A stretch of DNA of 64,000 bases from Thermaurantimonas sp046299575 (GTDB lineage Bacteria; Bacteroidota; Bacteroidia; Flavobacteriales; Schleiferiaceae): contig NZ_JBKBHX010000003.1 of assembly GCF_046299575.1 (NCBI RefSeq), forward strand, positions 248,001 to 312,000, written 5' to 3'. The notes under the pieces were generated by a model. It made no database searches and was not told where the DNA came from. It was given only the letters and a program-made list of their open reading frames with translations. Below, piece after piece: positions 53,190 to 61,795 of the stretch. Position 1 is the first letter of the stretch, and every line of letters starts with the position of its first letter. The translations under genes were made by a program, and so were the position numbers.

Positions 53190-53803
53190 TGTACAAAGTG
53201 AACATTCAAAATTCGCTTCTTGCAATCGGGGGCAAACCCATTCGAAGACCCGACTGGCTGATCGATTATTATAATAATTTTCCTTTTGACATGATAATCA
53301 ATCAGTTAGAAAATTCGCCTGTCACTTTGTACTATCATATTAAGGCTGATAACAACGAAGAAGAAGTGTGGAAAGAATTTACAAAATATTTTGAGATGAT
53401 TCAAGCCGCTGGCGGTGTTGTCAAAAATAAAGATGGGAAATTTCTGATAATTAAACGCCATGGTAAGTTTGACCTACCCAAAGGCAAGGTTGAAGAATAT
53501 GAAAACTTAAAAGATGCTGCTCTTAGAGAGGTAGCCGAGGAATGCGGCATTAAAAACTGTACCCTCGATGCAGAAGAGCCAACAATATCATATCACACTT
53601 ACAGCATTGATGGTAAGCGCGTGTTGAAGAAAACGCATTGGTTTCCGATGACCGTAGATGATCCATTATATTTGTTCAAGCCTCAAACGGAAGAAGGAAT
53701 TACGGATGTCTTCTGGCTTGAGCCAGAAAAGTTAAATACCATCTTTTCAAATACATATCCAAACATCAAAGACTTGTTAATTCACTTTTCACAAAAAAAA
53801 TAA
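53189..53803 (+). CDS. Nudix hydrolase
   Basis: 204 residues. The Nudix box GKVEEYENLKDAALREVAEE (starting at residue 99) fits GX5EX7REUXEEXGU completely. An N-terminal roughly 70-residue segment is not part of the fold and has no recognised motif. The substrate is unknown; candidates include nucleoside diphosphate derivatives. It shares its promoter region with pyrE. Confidence 0.9.
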   Translation: MYKVNIQNSLLAIGGKPIRRPDWLIDYYNNFPFDMIINQLENSPVTLYYHIKADNNEEEVWKEFTKYFEMIQAAGGVVKNKDGKFLIIKRHGKFDLPKGKVEEYENLKDAALREVAEECGIKNCTLDAEEPTISYHTYSIDGKRVLKKTHWFPMTVDDPLYLFKPQTEEGITDVFWLEPEKLNTIFSNTYPNIKDLLIHFSQKK

Positions 53804-53864
53804 ACGTTCTGTAGAGTTTTGTCTCAAATTCATGATTTAGAATTTTATTGCCTAGTCATTCCTT

Positions 53865-53872
53865 TATTTTTG
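53865..53872 (+). promoter_or_regulatory. -7 box TATTTTTG for ahcY
   Basis: TATTTTTG lies 20 nt upstream of the ATG at 53893 and matches TAnnTTTG exactly. A TTG lies 14 nt upstream of it, closer than the normal spacing. Confidence 0.5.
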
Positions 53873-53892
53873 TGACAAATTCTTAAACATAA

Positions 53893-55209
53893 ATGAACAC
53901 AACGGAAACAACTTACATTCCTTACAAAGTAAAAGACATCTCACTGGCCGAATGGGGACGGAAGGAGATTCAGCTTGCTGAAGCTGAAATGCCGGGATTG
54001 ATGACTCTGCGTAAAAAATACGGAGAAAGCAAACCCCTGAAAGGGGCCCGTATAGCCGGCTGTTTACACATGACCATACAAACTGCAGTTTTAATCGAAA
54101 CATTGGTAGAACTCGGAGCTGAGGTAACATGGTCGTCTTGCAACATTTTTTCAACCCAAGATCATGCAGCTGCAGCTATTGCTGCTCGTGGCATTTCAGT
54201 ATATGCATGGAAGGGAATGACCGAAGAAGAATTTGATTGGTGCATCGAGCAAACCCTTTTCTTTGGTCCTGAGCGCAAGCCTCTTAACATGATCCTCGAC
54301 GACGGTGGCGACCTTACAAATATGGTATTAGATCGCTATCCTGAGTTGGTAGCTGGTATTCGCGGTATTTCAGAAGAAACTACCACCGGTGTACACCGCT
54401 TATATGAGCGTATGAAAAAAGGTACATTGCCACTTCCAGCTATTAATATTAATGACTCAGTTACAAAATCAAAATTTGACAATAAATACGGCTGTCGCGA
54501 ATCAGCTGTAGATGCTGTTCGCCGTGCTACTGATGTAATGATTGCTGGTAAAGTGGTAGTAGTAGCTGGCTATGGCGACGTGGGAAAAGGCACGGCTGCC
54601 TCCTTCAGAGGTGCAGGTGCACGCGTGATTGTGACCGAAATAGACCCCATCTGTGCCCTGCAGGCGGCTATGGATGGTTATGAAGTGAAGAAGATGATCA
54701 ACGCCGTGCCATTGGCCGATATTGTAATCACCGCAACGGGCAACTGCGACATTATACGCGAAGAGCACTTCCGACTGATGAAGGATAAAACCATCGTGTG
54801 CAACATCGGACACTTTGACAACGAAATCGATGTTGCCTGGCTAAAGAAGAACTACGGCCATACGCGCATTAACATTAAGCCGCAAGTAGATCTTTACAAC
54901 GTTGATGGAAAAGATATCATACTTCTGGCTGAAGGTCGTCTTGTAAACCTAGGTTGTGCAACCGGGCATCCATCCTTTGTAATGTCTAATTCCTTTACCA
55001 ACCAAGTGCTCGCTCAAATCGAATTGTGGAACAACCACGACAAATACGAAAACAAAGTTTACACATTACCGAAACATCTCGATGAGATGGTGGCAAGACT
55101 GCACTTGGAAAAAATCGGCGTAGAGCTCGACGAGCTTACACCCAAACAAGCCGAATATATAGGTGTAGATATAAACGGACCATTTAAGCCTGAATATTAT
55201 CGTTATTAA
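53893..55209 (+). CDS. ahcY: Adenosylhomocysteinase
   Basis: 438 residues. It has the NAD-binding GYGDVGKGTA motif, the TSNxxSTQDHAAAAI-like substrate segment, and the expected C-terminal KPEYYRY, where Lys and Tyr reach the neighbouring subunit. It splits S-adenosylhomocysteine into adenosine and homocysteine, keeping methylation going. It ends in a strong terminator. Confidence 0.98.
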   Translation: MNTTETTYIPYKVKDISLAEWGRKEIQLAEAEMPGLMTLRKKYGESKPLKGARIAGCLHMTIQTAVLIETLVELGAEVTWSSCNIFSTQDHAAAAIAARGISVYAWKGMTEEEFDWCIEQTLFFGPERKPLNMILDDGGDLTNMVLDRYPELVAGIRGISEETTTGVHRLYERMKKGTLPLPAININDSVTKSKFDNKYGCRESAVDAVRRATDVMIAGKVVVVAGYGDVGKGTAASFRGAGARVIVTEIDPICALQAAMDGYEVKKMINAVPLADIVITATGNCDIIREEHFRLMKDKTIVCNIGHFDNEIDVAWLKKNYGHTRINIKPQVDLYNVDGKDIILLAEGRLVNLGCATGHPSFVMSNSFTNQVLAQIELWNNHDKYENKVYTLPKHLDEMVARLHLEKIGVELDELTPKQAEYIGVDINGPFKPEYYRY

Positions 55210-55223
55210 TGAAGAAATCAAGC

Positions 55224-55254
55224 AAAAAAGCCGACTTAAAAAGTCGGCTTTTTT
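55224..55254 (+). terminator. Rho-independent terminator of ahcY
   Basis: Stem AAAAAAGCCGACTT/AAGTCGGCTTTTTT with a 3-nt loop, 14 nt after the ahcY stop. It is symmetrical, so it may work in both directions. Confidence 0.85.
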
Positions 55255-55269
55255 GTTTTAAAAATAATA

Positions 55270-55298
55270 AAAAAACCGCCTGACAGGCGGTCTTTTTT
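55270..55298 (-). terminator. Terminator of the lipoprotein gene
   Basis: Stem ACCGCC/GGCGGT with a 5-nt loop, followed on the minus strand by T runs. It starts 24 nt after the lipoprotein stop. Confidence 0.8.
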
Positions 55299-55314
55299 AA
55301 TGCATTTTTGCCAA

Positions 55315-55518
55315 TTACTTTTGCTCGGCAGCAGGAGTTTCAGCTTGAGAAGCGCTATCAGCTTCAGCTGTTTCAGCAGCCTCTTCTTGATTTGACTCCT
55401 CAGTAGCAACTTCTTCAGTTGTTTGAGTTTCTTCTTGAGCAGTTTCTTCCTTAGCGTTGTTGCAAGCTACGAAAGCTACCATAGCAAGAGCAGCAAGAAA
55501 CAAATTGATTTTTTTCAT
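55315..55518 (-). CDS. Small Glu-rich lipoprotein
   Basis: 67 residues from the ATG at 55518. The signal peptide ends in the lipobox VACN, so the mature protein starts at a lipidated Cys. The remainder is nearly all Glu, Thr, Gln, Ala and Ser, with no hydrophobic core, so it is probably disordered. Small acidic lipoproteins of this kind are common in Bacteroidota and have no known function. It has its own strong promoter and terminator, which argues for a real gene. Confidence 0.75.
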   Translation of the reverse strand: MKKINLFLAALAMVAFVACNNAKEETAQEETQTTEEVATEESNQEEAAETAEADSASQAETPAAEQK

Positions 55519-55552
55519 GACGCGTAATTTTAAATTGATTAATAAACTGCTA

Positions 55553-55584
55553 CAAAAGTAGTAGCATTTTTTTTCTTTGTACAA
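55553..55584 (-). promoter_or_regulatory. Promoter of the Glu-rich lipoprotein (TTG / TACTTTTG)
   Basis: On the minus strand TACTTTTG is at 55560-55553 and TTG at 55584-55582 with a 21-nt spacer. A dyad GCTAC/GTAGC (55549-55565) overlaps the -7 box and could be an operator or a start-site hairpin. Confidence 0.7.
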
Positions 55585-55717
55585 TACCGAAAATGTGTTT
55601 TCACTTGAGGTACAGAATGTTTTAATAAGATTTTAACATTGGTTGCTTTTTTAATCATTTTGATTTTTATTTATTCTTATTGATTATTCTTAATAAACCT
55701 ATGTCAAAAGGGAGCAA

Positions 55718-55725
55718 TACATTTG
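55718..55725 (+). promoter_or_regulatory. -7 box TACATTTG for the polyprenyl synthase gene
   Basis: TACATTTG fits TAnnTTTG and lies 28 nt upstream of the ATG at 55754. No -33 TTG at the right distance. Confidence 0.45.
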
Positions 55726-55753
55726 TTTTAGTTTAACATGATTTTTCTACTTT

Positions 55754-56731
55754 ATGAATTCGCTCGAAGAGTATAAAAATTTGATTGAAGACTCCATAAT
55801 AAAGTATTCATCTGGCACCAAACCAGAAAATTTACACGATTCCATACGATACATACTTAGCCTCGGCGGCAAACGCATAAGACCGATACTCGTGCTCATG
55901 GGATATGGCGTGTACAATGACCATGTAGAACGCGCCCTTCATCAAGCCCTTGCAATCGAGCTGTTTCACAACTTCACTTTAATACACGACGACATAATGG
56001 ATAGGGCCGACTTGCGCAGAGGCAACCTCACTGTTCATAAAAAGTGGAACGAACCGACTGCCATACTTTCAGGCGATCTGATGCTCATCAAGGCCTATGA
56101 ACTACTTTGCGATGCTCCAGCACATTTGGTGCAGCCAATGCTTCAAGCCTTTAACACTATGGCCACTGAAGTTTGCGAAGGTCAACAAATGGATATGGAT
56201 TTTGAACAGCGAACCGATTTAAGCGAAGAGGAATACATCGATATGATTCGCAAAAAAACTTCTGTACTCATCGGCGCTGCAATACAAATAGGAGCACTGC
56301 GTGCCGGAGCAGATGCCTCTGAAGCCGGATTGCTGTACGAATTTGGTGTCAATATTGGCCTGGCCTTTCAAATGTTGGATGATTACTTAGATGTATTCGG
56401 ACAATCAGAAAAAACCGGAAAAATAGAAGGCGGTGATGTGCTTAATAGAAAGAAGACTCTTCTTTTTCTACATTGTTATCGCCATGCAGATGAACAATCG
56501 AAAAACGAATTGCTTTCGATTTATGAAAATCGCTCTTCGAAATCGGATGCTGAAAAAGTACACACGGCTCGAGAGCTTTTTAAGAAAGCAGGTTCAGATA
56601 AATATCTCTACCAAAAGGCGGAAGATTACTATCACATAGGTTTAAATCTATTGAAAAGTGCTGATTTTCAAAGAGAGCGCATCAAACCCCTCCTAACTCT
56701 GGCAGAGTATCTCATGCAAAGAGAAAATTAA
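55754..56731 (+). CDS. Polyprenyl diphosphate synthase
   Basis: 325 residues of the trans-prenyltransferase family. The first Asp-rich motif HDDIMD is at 78-83 with GGKRIRP before it, and the second DDYLD follows GLAFQML. The first motif lacks the two-residue insertion of E. coli IspA. It condenses IPP with an allylic diphosphate; chain length (C15, C20 or longer) cannot be fixed. It serves quinone, carotenoid or lipid-carrier synthesis. Confidence 0.9.
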   Translation: MNSLEEYKNLIEDSIIKYSSGTKPENLHDSIRYILSLGGKRIRPILVLMGYGVYNDHVERALHQALAIELFHNFTLIHDDIMDRADLRRGNLTVHKKWNEPTAILSGDLMLIKAYELLCDAPAHLVQPMLQAFNTMATEVCEGQQMDMDFEQRTDLSEEEYIDMIRKKTSVLIGAAIQIGALRAGADASEAGLLYEFGVNIGLAFQMLDDYLDVFGQSEKTGKIEGGDVLNRKKTLLFLHCYRHADEQSKNELLSIYENRSSKSDAEKVHTARELFKKAGSDKYLYQKAEDYYHIGLNLLKSADFQRERIKPLLTLAEYLMQREN

Positions 56732-56759
56732 AAAAAAGGGGGCATAAGCCCCTTTTTTT
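56731..56759 (+). terminator. Bidirectional terminator between the prenyl synthase and acyl-CoA ligase
   Basis: Stem of AAAAAAAGGGG and CCCCTTTTTTT with a short loop, directly after the synthase stop. Its T run overlaps the stop codon of the convergent acyl-CoA ligase gene, so both genes end here. Confidence 0.85.
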
Positions 56760-58524
56760 ATGCGTAAATCTTTTTATAAAGATCTTCGTATTTTTTAAGA
56801 ATTACTTTCCTGCGCAACTTCATGGTGGGGGTCAGATGCCCAGCTTCGATTGACCAAACATCGGGAGTAAGCTCAAATTTTTTAATTTTTTCCCAATTTC
56901 CAAATTCTTCGTTGTATCGATCCACTTCTTTTTGTATTCTTTCAATTACTTTCGGATTTTTAATGATTTCTTCGTTTGAAGTGTATGGAATTCCCTTTCT
57001 TTCGCACCATTGCTTTAAGAAGACAAAATCAGGCTGAATAAAGGCAGCAGGATGTTTTTCATTTTCGCCAATCACCATGATTTGCTCAATGAAACGGCTT
57101 TCTTTGAACTTGTTTTCCATGATTTGAGGCGCAATGTATTTGCCTCCCGATGTTTTGAAAATCTCCTTTTTACGGTCGGTGATTTTTAAAAATTGCCCTT
57201 CAACCATTTCGCCGATATCACCTGTATGGAAGAATCCATCTGCATCGATCACTTCAGCGGTCAATTCTGGCTTTTTGTAATATCCCATCATCACATTAGG
57301 TCCTTTTACCAGGATTTCGCCGTCTTCGGCAATTTTTACAATACACTCATTAATGGGACGGCCTACAGTGCCAATTCTGGTGCCATCGTTTTTCGGACAG
57401 TTTACAGCTATAACGGGCGAAGTTTCTGTAAGGCCATAGCCCTCTTGTATATTAATTCCGGCGGCCAGAAAAATTCGACAGAGTCGGGGATTAAGCGCAG
57501 CTGCACCAGAAGCTACGGCCAAAACCCTTCCGCCAAGGGCCTCTTGCCATTTCTTGAAGATAAGTTTACGGGCAATTGCGAGTTTAATTTTATAAAAAAG
57601 ACTTTTACCTTTAATATCATACTCTTCAGCGAGTCCTACAGCCCAATAAAACAGCGCCTTCTTGATGCCCGTAAGAGTCGCGCCTTTGTCCATAATTTTA
57701 ACAAAGACTTTCTCCAAGAGCCTTGGCACAGCTGTGAAGATGGTCGGACGTACTTCGCGCAGATTTTCGCCTATGGTATCCATGCTTTCGGCATAATACA
57801 CTGAAATAAAGTTGTAACAATACAAATAATTGAGCATGCGTTCGTAAATGTGGCACATTGGAAGAAAACTGAGAGCCACCCCTCCATCGGTAATGGGCAA
57901 ACGGTCCTGGCAATTCATTACATTGCTGGCGATGTTTCGATGGCTGAGCATTACGCCTTTTGGCCTGCCTGTTGTACCTGAGGTATAAATGAGGGTAGCC
58001 AGTTGCTCAGGCTTAATGCTTTGCATGATCGATTTCAACTCAGCGCGCCTGCCGGAGTTTTTGCCAAGCTCTACTACCTCCTTGTAGTTAGGCAAATCTG
58101 GTTCTTCATCAAAAACATATATTTTTGAGAGTGTAGGCACTTGTGATTTTATGCGCATGACTTTCTCGTAAAGCGGGCGGTCTGAAACAAAGCAGATTTT
58201 TACCTCAGCATCGTTAAAAATGTAGATGTAATCATCTTCGGAGGCTGTGGGATACACAGGCACATTGATGGCTCCGCATTGCATGATGCCGATATCGCAG
58301 AAGTTCCATTCAAAACGGTTGTTGGTGCTGATTAAAGCGACTTTGTCATCGGGCTTTATGCCTAGTTCCATTAAGCCAAGCGCAATGTGTTCAGCTGCTT
58401 CTACATATTCTTTTGTCGAGATTTCAATCCATTTCCCATTTCGTTTAGATGCTAATGAAACGGACAAAGGCTTTTTTTCGAGCTGGTATTTTGGGAAGTC
58501 GAAAAGTCTTGTAGGCTGATTCAT
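56758..58524 (-). CDS. Long-chain acyl-CoA synthetase (AMP-forming)
   Basis: 588 residues. It has the AMP-binding P-loop TLIYTSGTTGRPKGV (about 176-190), the GYGLTETSP motif and the DGFFHTGDIGE segment, with the final Lys-containing region. This is the FadD/ACSL type. It activates fatty acids to acyl-CoA in the cytoplasm for degradation or membrane synthesis. It has its own region upstream, but no consensus -7 box was found. Confidence 0.93.
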   Translation of the reverse strand: MNQPTRLFDFPKYQLEKKPLSVSLASKRNGKWIEISTKEYVEAAEHIALGLMELGIKPDDKVALISTNNRFEWNFCDIGIMQCGAINVPVYPTASEDDYIYIFNDAEVKICFVSDRPLYEKVMRIKSQVPTLSKIYVFDEEPDLPNYKEVVELGKNSGRRAELKSIMQSIKPEQLATLIYTSGTTGRPKGVMLSHRNIASNVMNCQDRLPITDGGVALSFLPMCHIYERMLNYLYCYNFISVYYAESMDTIGENLREVRPTIFTAVPRLLEKVFVKIMDKGATLTGIKKALFYWAVGLAEEYDIKGKSLFYKIKLAIARKLIFKKWQEALGGRVLAVASGAAALNPRLCRIFLAAGINIQEGYGLTETSPVIAVNCPKNDGTRIGTVGRPINECIVKIAEDGEILVKGPNVMMGYYKKPELTAEVIDADGFFHTGDIGEMVEGQFLKITDRKKEIFKTSGGKYIAPQIMENKFKESRFIEQIMVIGENEKHPAAFIQPDFVFLKQWCERKGIPYTSNEEIIKNPKVIERIQKEVDRYNEEFGNWEKIKKFELTPDVWSIEAGHLTPTMKLRRKVILKKYEDLYKKIYA

Positions 58525-58609
58525 TGTTAATGAATTTTTAATGTTTGCAAATAAAACATATTACAACGTTAATTGGGAAGATTGTTTATCAAAAAAATGT
58601 TGTTAAACA

Positions 58610-58636
58610 AAAAAACCTCCCGATTGGGAGGTTTTT
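58610..58636 (-). terminator. Terminator after the DUF2795 gene
   Basis: Stem AAAAAACCTCCC/GGGAGGTTTTTT with a 3-4 nt loop. On the minus strand it ends in T runs 16 nt after the DUF2795 stop. Confidence 0.85.
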
Positions 58637-58651
58637 TGTAGAAGTTGGTGG

Positions 58652-58876
58652 TTAATACTCGTCTTCGTTCCAAAGGAAGTCTTCCTGAGTGGGATAATCC
58701 GGCCATATGTCTTCGATCGACTCATAGATTTCTCCTTCATCATCTTCTATGGCCTGCAGGTTTTCGATTACCTCTAATGGCGCACCAGTACGAATCGCGT
58801 AATCTATGAGCTCATCCTTTGTGGCCGGCCAAGGTGCATCACTGAGGTAAGAGGCTAATTCAAGCGTCCAGTACAT
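58652..58876 (-). CDS. DUF2795 domain protein
   Basis: 74 residues starting at the ATG at 58876. It has the family core WTLELASYLSDAPWPATKDELIDYAIRTG and the acidic tail WPDYPTQEDFLWNEDEY. DUF2795 is a small conserved domain of Bacteroidota and others with no known function. The upstream 9 in-frame codons would enter the promoter zone and are rejected. It has a strong promoter and terminator, so it is made as a single message. Confidence 0.9.
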   Translation of the reverse strand: MYWTLELASYLSDAPWPATKDELIDYAIRTGAPLEVIENLQAIEDDEGEIYESIEDIWPDYPTQEDFLWNEDEY

Positions 58877-58900
58877 CGTCCGGGGTTTTAAAATTTTTTG

Positions 58901-58933
58901 CAAAAGTATAAAAAATTTATGGAATATTTCAAA
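58901..58933 (-). promoter_or_regulatory. Promoter of the DUF2795 gene (TTTG / TACTTTTG)
   Basis: On the minus strand TACTTTTG is at 58908-58901 and TTTG at 58933-58930 with a 21-nt spacer, a strong match. The box lies 24 nt upstream of the ATG. Confidence 0.75.
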
Positions 58934-58959
58934 ATCGTGTAAACAGCATCTTATTGAAT

Positions 58960-59508
58960 TTATGATGTTGATTTCCAGTGGATTTCTTGAGAGCCGGTGA
59001 GAAATAATGTGAATCTTGCCAGTGTAAAGAAGTAGTCTGAGAGTCTGTTAAGAAACTTGATAATGCCTGGATCGACTTGCTCTTCAGAAGCAAGTAATAC
59101 GACAATTCGTTCGGCTCTTCGGCATACACAGCGCGCGAGGTGACAATACGATGCGACCGGGTGTCCTCCGGGTAAAATAAAGTTTTTTAAAGGCTTTAAG
59201 TGTTTAGTCATTTCGTCTATGTAGCCTTCCAAAGCTTCCGTAGAATCAGTAGGCCAAGGAGTGAGATACGACTTTGCTTGTTCATTTTCAGCAGCAAGAT
59301 GGCTACCGGCTAAAAAGAGCAGGTTCTGTATCTGATGTAGTTGGTTTATGATATCAGGATGCATGTATTCATCAGCTACTAAGCCTATCCATGAGTTGAG
59401 CTCATCCAATGTACCGTAAGCTTCGATGCGGATGTGGTACTTTTCTACTCTACTGCCGCCAAGTAGAGACGTTTGACCCCCATCACCTGATTTCGTATAA
59501 ATTTTCAT
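58960..59508 (-). CDS. ATP:cob(I)alamin adenosyltransferase, PduO type
   Basis: 182 residues. It starts with the YTKSGDGGQTSLLGGSRV signature of PduO-type enzymes and contains EAYGTLDELNSWIG and the RCVCRRAERIVVLL segment. It adds the adenosyl group to cob(I)alamin, making coenzyme B12, so at least one adenosylcobalamin enzyme is expected elsewhere in the genome. No B12 synthesis genes are nearby, which suggests salvage. It lies after the OmpA gene in the same direction with a 52-nt gap. Confidence 0.94.
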   Translation of the reverse strand: MKIYTKSGDGGQTSLLGGSRVEKYHIRIEAYGTLDELNSWIGLVADEYMHPDIINQLHQIQNLLFLAGSHLAAENEQAKSYLTPWPTDSTEALEGYIDEMTKHLKPLKNFILPGGHPVASYCHLARCVCRRAERIVVLLASEEQVDPGIIKFLNRLSDYFFTLARFTLFLTGSQEIHWKSTS

Positions 59509-59560
59509 TTGAGAATGGCTTTTGTGTATTATGTCAAAATTAGAGGGATGGAGGCCTTTT

Positions 59561-61552
59561 TTAAAAATCTTTAATTACAAAAACGGTTCGTCTGTTGAGC
59601 GCTCTACCTTGTTCGGTTTGATTGGAGGCAATCGGTTTGTCGGGGCCAAATCCTTTATACGACATACGCGAGGGCGATATTCCTTTATTAAGAAGGTATT
59701 CATAAACCACTTTTGCCCTGTTGTTCGAAAGCACCAGATTGTCTTCACGGGTACCCACATTATCGGTATGTCCCTGTATTTCAATATGTATGCTTTTGTT
59801 GGTTTTTAAAAACTCATAAAATTCTTCCAATATTCGAACAGCCCTTTTATCTAAAGCATACGAGTTCGTTTCGAAGTTGATATCATGCAATCGGTATTCT
59901 TCGCCCCGCTTGAGTTTTTTTACTTCAATTGTCTGTTGTTTTATTACAGACTCTTGCGATGCGTTGAGGTCTTCAGCAACGATGTAGCGCGAAGTGAAAG
60001 CAGTTCCTGCCTTTTCAGCCACCAACAGCAAATCTTCATTCTGCTGAGTTTGCAATGCTACGGCAAAGTCACCTGTAACTGTATCGATCCGCACAGTTGT
60101 CTCCTGGGCTGATTGCACTTTTTTAATTTTAACTTGCACATTTCCAGGCGATTGTCCGTTTTCATCTGTTAATCTGCCGGTAATTAGTCTTGTAAAGTTA
60201 GGACGGGCACTTTTCGGCAACTCAAAGTAAAATACATCCCAGCCTCCTTTACCCTTAATCTTATCTGTGGAAATGTACCCTTTTGTGCCATCGAGGCTTA
60301 CAAAAAGCCCCACTTCATCTGCCTCAGTATTTATAGGATAGCCAATATTCTGAGGAGCACTCCACTTTTGGGTTTGCAGATCGAGCTGAGTGTAAAAAAT
60401 GTCGTGACCACCTATGCCGCCATGCCCGTTAGATGAGAAGTAAAGGGTTACTCCATCTGAATGGATGTAAGGCGATTTTTCGTCTTTTGATGTATTTACG
60501 GTAGGTCCTAAATTCTCAGGAGCACTCCATCTGCCATCGGGCAATCGATAGCATCGGTACAGGTCAAGGCCGCCTTGGCCTCCTTTGCGATTGGAGGCGA
60601 AGTACAGCCAATCGCCATTGGCAGTCACAGAAGGTTGAGACTCCCATGAATCGGGCCTATTGATCAGCTCTCCCACACTTTGTGGTTCTGACCATCGGTC
60701 GTTTGAATAAGTTGAAATGTAAATATCGCAGTTCTGATAACCGGAGGGAAGCAATTCGCATATCGTGAAATACAGCTCCCTGTTATCGGCAGTGATTGAC
60801 GGTCCGCCTTCGTTGTATTTTTGATTAAAGGGCGAAGGCAGGGGCTGTCCGCGTTCAAATTTTCCATCAGGTAAACGCCGTGCATAGGAAAACTTCTCAA
60901 CAACTCGCTCCACTGGTACAGGACCTGATTTTCGGTCAATTTCTTTACCCCGACGGGTGAAAAAGCACCATGAGCCATCTGGAGAGATGGTGGCCAAATA
61001 TTCATCTGCAGCTGTACAAATGTCCTCTAATGGCTTTGGATGAAAGTCAACCGGGTTTTCGCGCAGTCTTCGCTCCATGTCTAAACTATTAAGTATTGAA
61101 CGCGCTTCACGGTCAAACTGCGGTTCTCGATCGGGATGCTGAATGTACTTTTTTAACAACTCAACGCCTTTGGAGGGCTGCCCATTTTCAATCAAAACCA
61201 CTCCGGCATAAAATAAAACATCAGCTTTGTAGTCAGGACAAAGCTCCAAAAGACGCATCCATGCAGCCTCAGCTTCACGCATGCGTCCACCGCGTACAGC
61301 CGTCTCACCATATAGATATAAAACATGCGGGCAGTTGCGATCGAAATTCATCATCAAATCAGCATACCTTCTCATTTCTTGATAGTTCTTAGCCCGCCAA
61401 GCCTTATTCCATTTTTCTATTTGAGCTACTGCCTTTTCTGCACAAGGTTTCTCACAAGTTCCTAATTCGGGTTGTGCATATAATTTTGAAAAAAATTGAA
61501 CTCCGGTTACAACAACAAAAGCAGCAAACAAATTATATTTGAAAAAAATCAT
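59561..61552 (-). CDS. OmpA-family protein with TPR, PD40 and regulatory-like domains (PorE-like)
   Basis: 663 residues with a signal peptide. Residues about 30-165 look like TPR helices. A PD40/WD40-type beta-propeller with YFASNRKGGxGGxDxY and YFSSNGHGGxGGxDI repeats runs from about 190 to 435. A short carboxypeptidase regulatory-like domain (ITGRLTDENG onward) follows, then an OmpA C-terminal peptidoglycan-binding domain (554-663, with GHTDNVGT and LSNNRAKVV). This order matches PorE of the type IX secretion system, though many Bacteroidota proteins share it. It likely anchors an outer-membrane complex to peptidoglycan. Confidence 0.88.
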   Translation of the reverse strand: MIFFKYNLFAAFVVVTGVQFFSKLYAQPELGTCEKPCAEKAVAQIEKWNKAWRAKNYQEMRRYADLMMNFDRNCPHVLYLYGETAVRGGRMREAEAAWMRLLELCPDYKADVLFYAGVVLIENGQPSKGVELLKKYIQHPDREPQFDREARSILNSLDMERRLRENPVDFHPKPLEDICTAADEYLATISPDGSWCFFTRRGKEIDRKSGPVPVERVVEKFSYARRLPDGKFERGQPLPSPFNQKYNEGGPSITADNRELYFTICELLPSGYQNCDIYISTYSNDRWSEPQSVGELINRPDSWESQPSVTANGDWLYFASNRKGGQGGLDLYRCYRLPDGRWSAPENLGPTVNTSKDEKSPYIHSDGVTLYFSSNGHGGIGGHDIFYTQLDLQTQKWSAPQNIGYPINTEADEVGLFVSLDGTKGYISTDKIKGKGGWDVFYFELPKSARPNFTRLITGRLTDENGQSPGNVQVKIKKVQSAQETTVRIDTVTGDFAVALQTQQNEDLLLVAEKAGTAFTSRYIVAEDLNASQESVIKQQTIEVKKLKRGEEYRLHDINFETNSYALDKRAVRILEEFYEFLKTNKSIHIEIQGHTDNVGTREDNLVLSNNRAKVVYEYLLNKGISPSRMSYKGFGPDKPIASNQTEQGRALNRRTVFVIKDF

Positions 61553-61592
61553 AAACCTATGAAAGCTAACGTTGGAAAGTTGGACAAAGGTA
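61534..61592. promoter_or_regulatory. Divergent promoters of the OmpA-like and DUF2892 genes
   Basis: Plus-strand TATATTTG at 61534-61541 lies 17 nt upstream of the DUF2892 ATG and within the OmpA gene. Minus-strand TACCTTTG at 61592-61585 lies within the DUF2892 gene, 32 nt upstream of the OmpA ATG. The start codons are only 6 nt apart. No -33 TTG was found for either. Confidence 0.5.
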
Positions 61593-61765
61593 TCCGATTA
61601 ACGATTGCAGTAGTAGCCTTAGTGCTTTATTTTACTAAAGTTTTGACCGGAACAGTAGGTATTGTTGCTCTTGTATTAGCTGGCCTGCTGGTATTCACAT
61701 CGCTCGTAAATTTTTGCCCAGCTTATACGCTTTTTGGCATAAACACATGCGAAACAAAAAAATAA
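61559..61765 (+). CDS. DUF2892 small membrane protein
   Basis: 68 residues with two hydrophobic helices (about 12-30 and 33-50), the KLDKGIRLTIAVVALVLY start and NFCPAYTLFGINTC end of the DUF2892 (YgaP-like membrane tail) family. The two Cys are conserved and could have a sulfur-related role, as the family is linked to rhodanese in some bacteria. The upstream 21 in-frame codons of the open frame cross the -7 box and are rejected. A terminator follows. Confidence 0.88.
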   Translation: MKANVGKLDKGIRLTIAVVALVLYFTKVLTGTVGIVALVLAGLLVFTSLVNFCPAYTLFGINTCETKK

Positions 61766-61795
61766 TTCCGGGAGCGATTTAACCTTACGTGTTTA

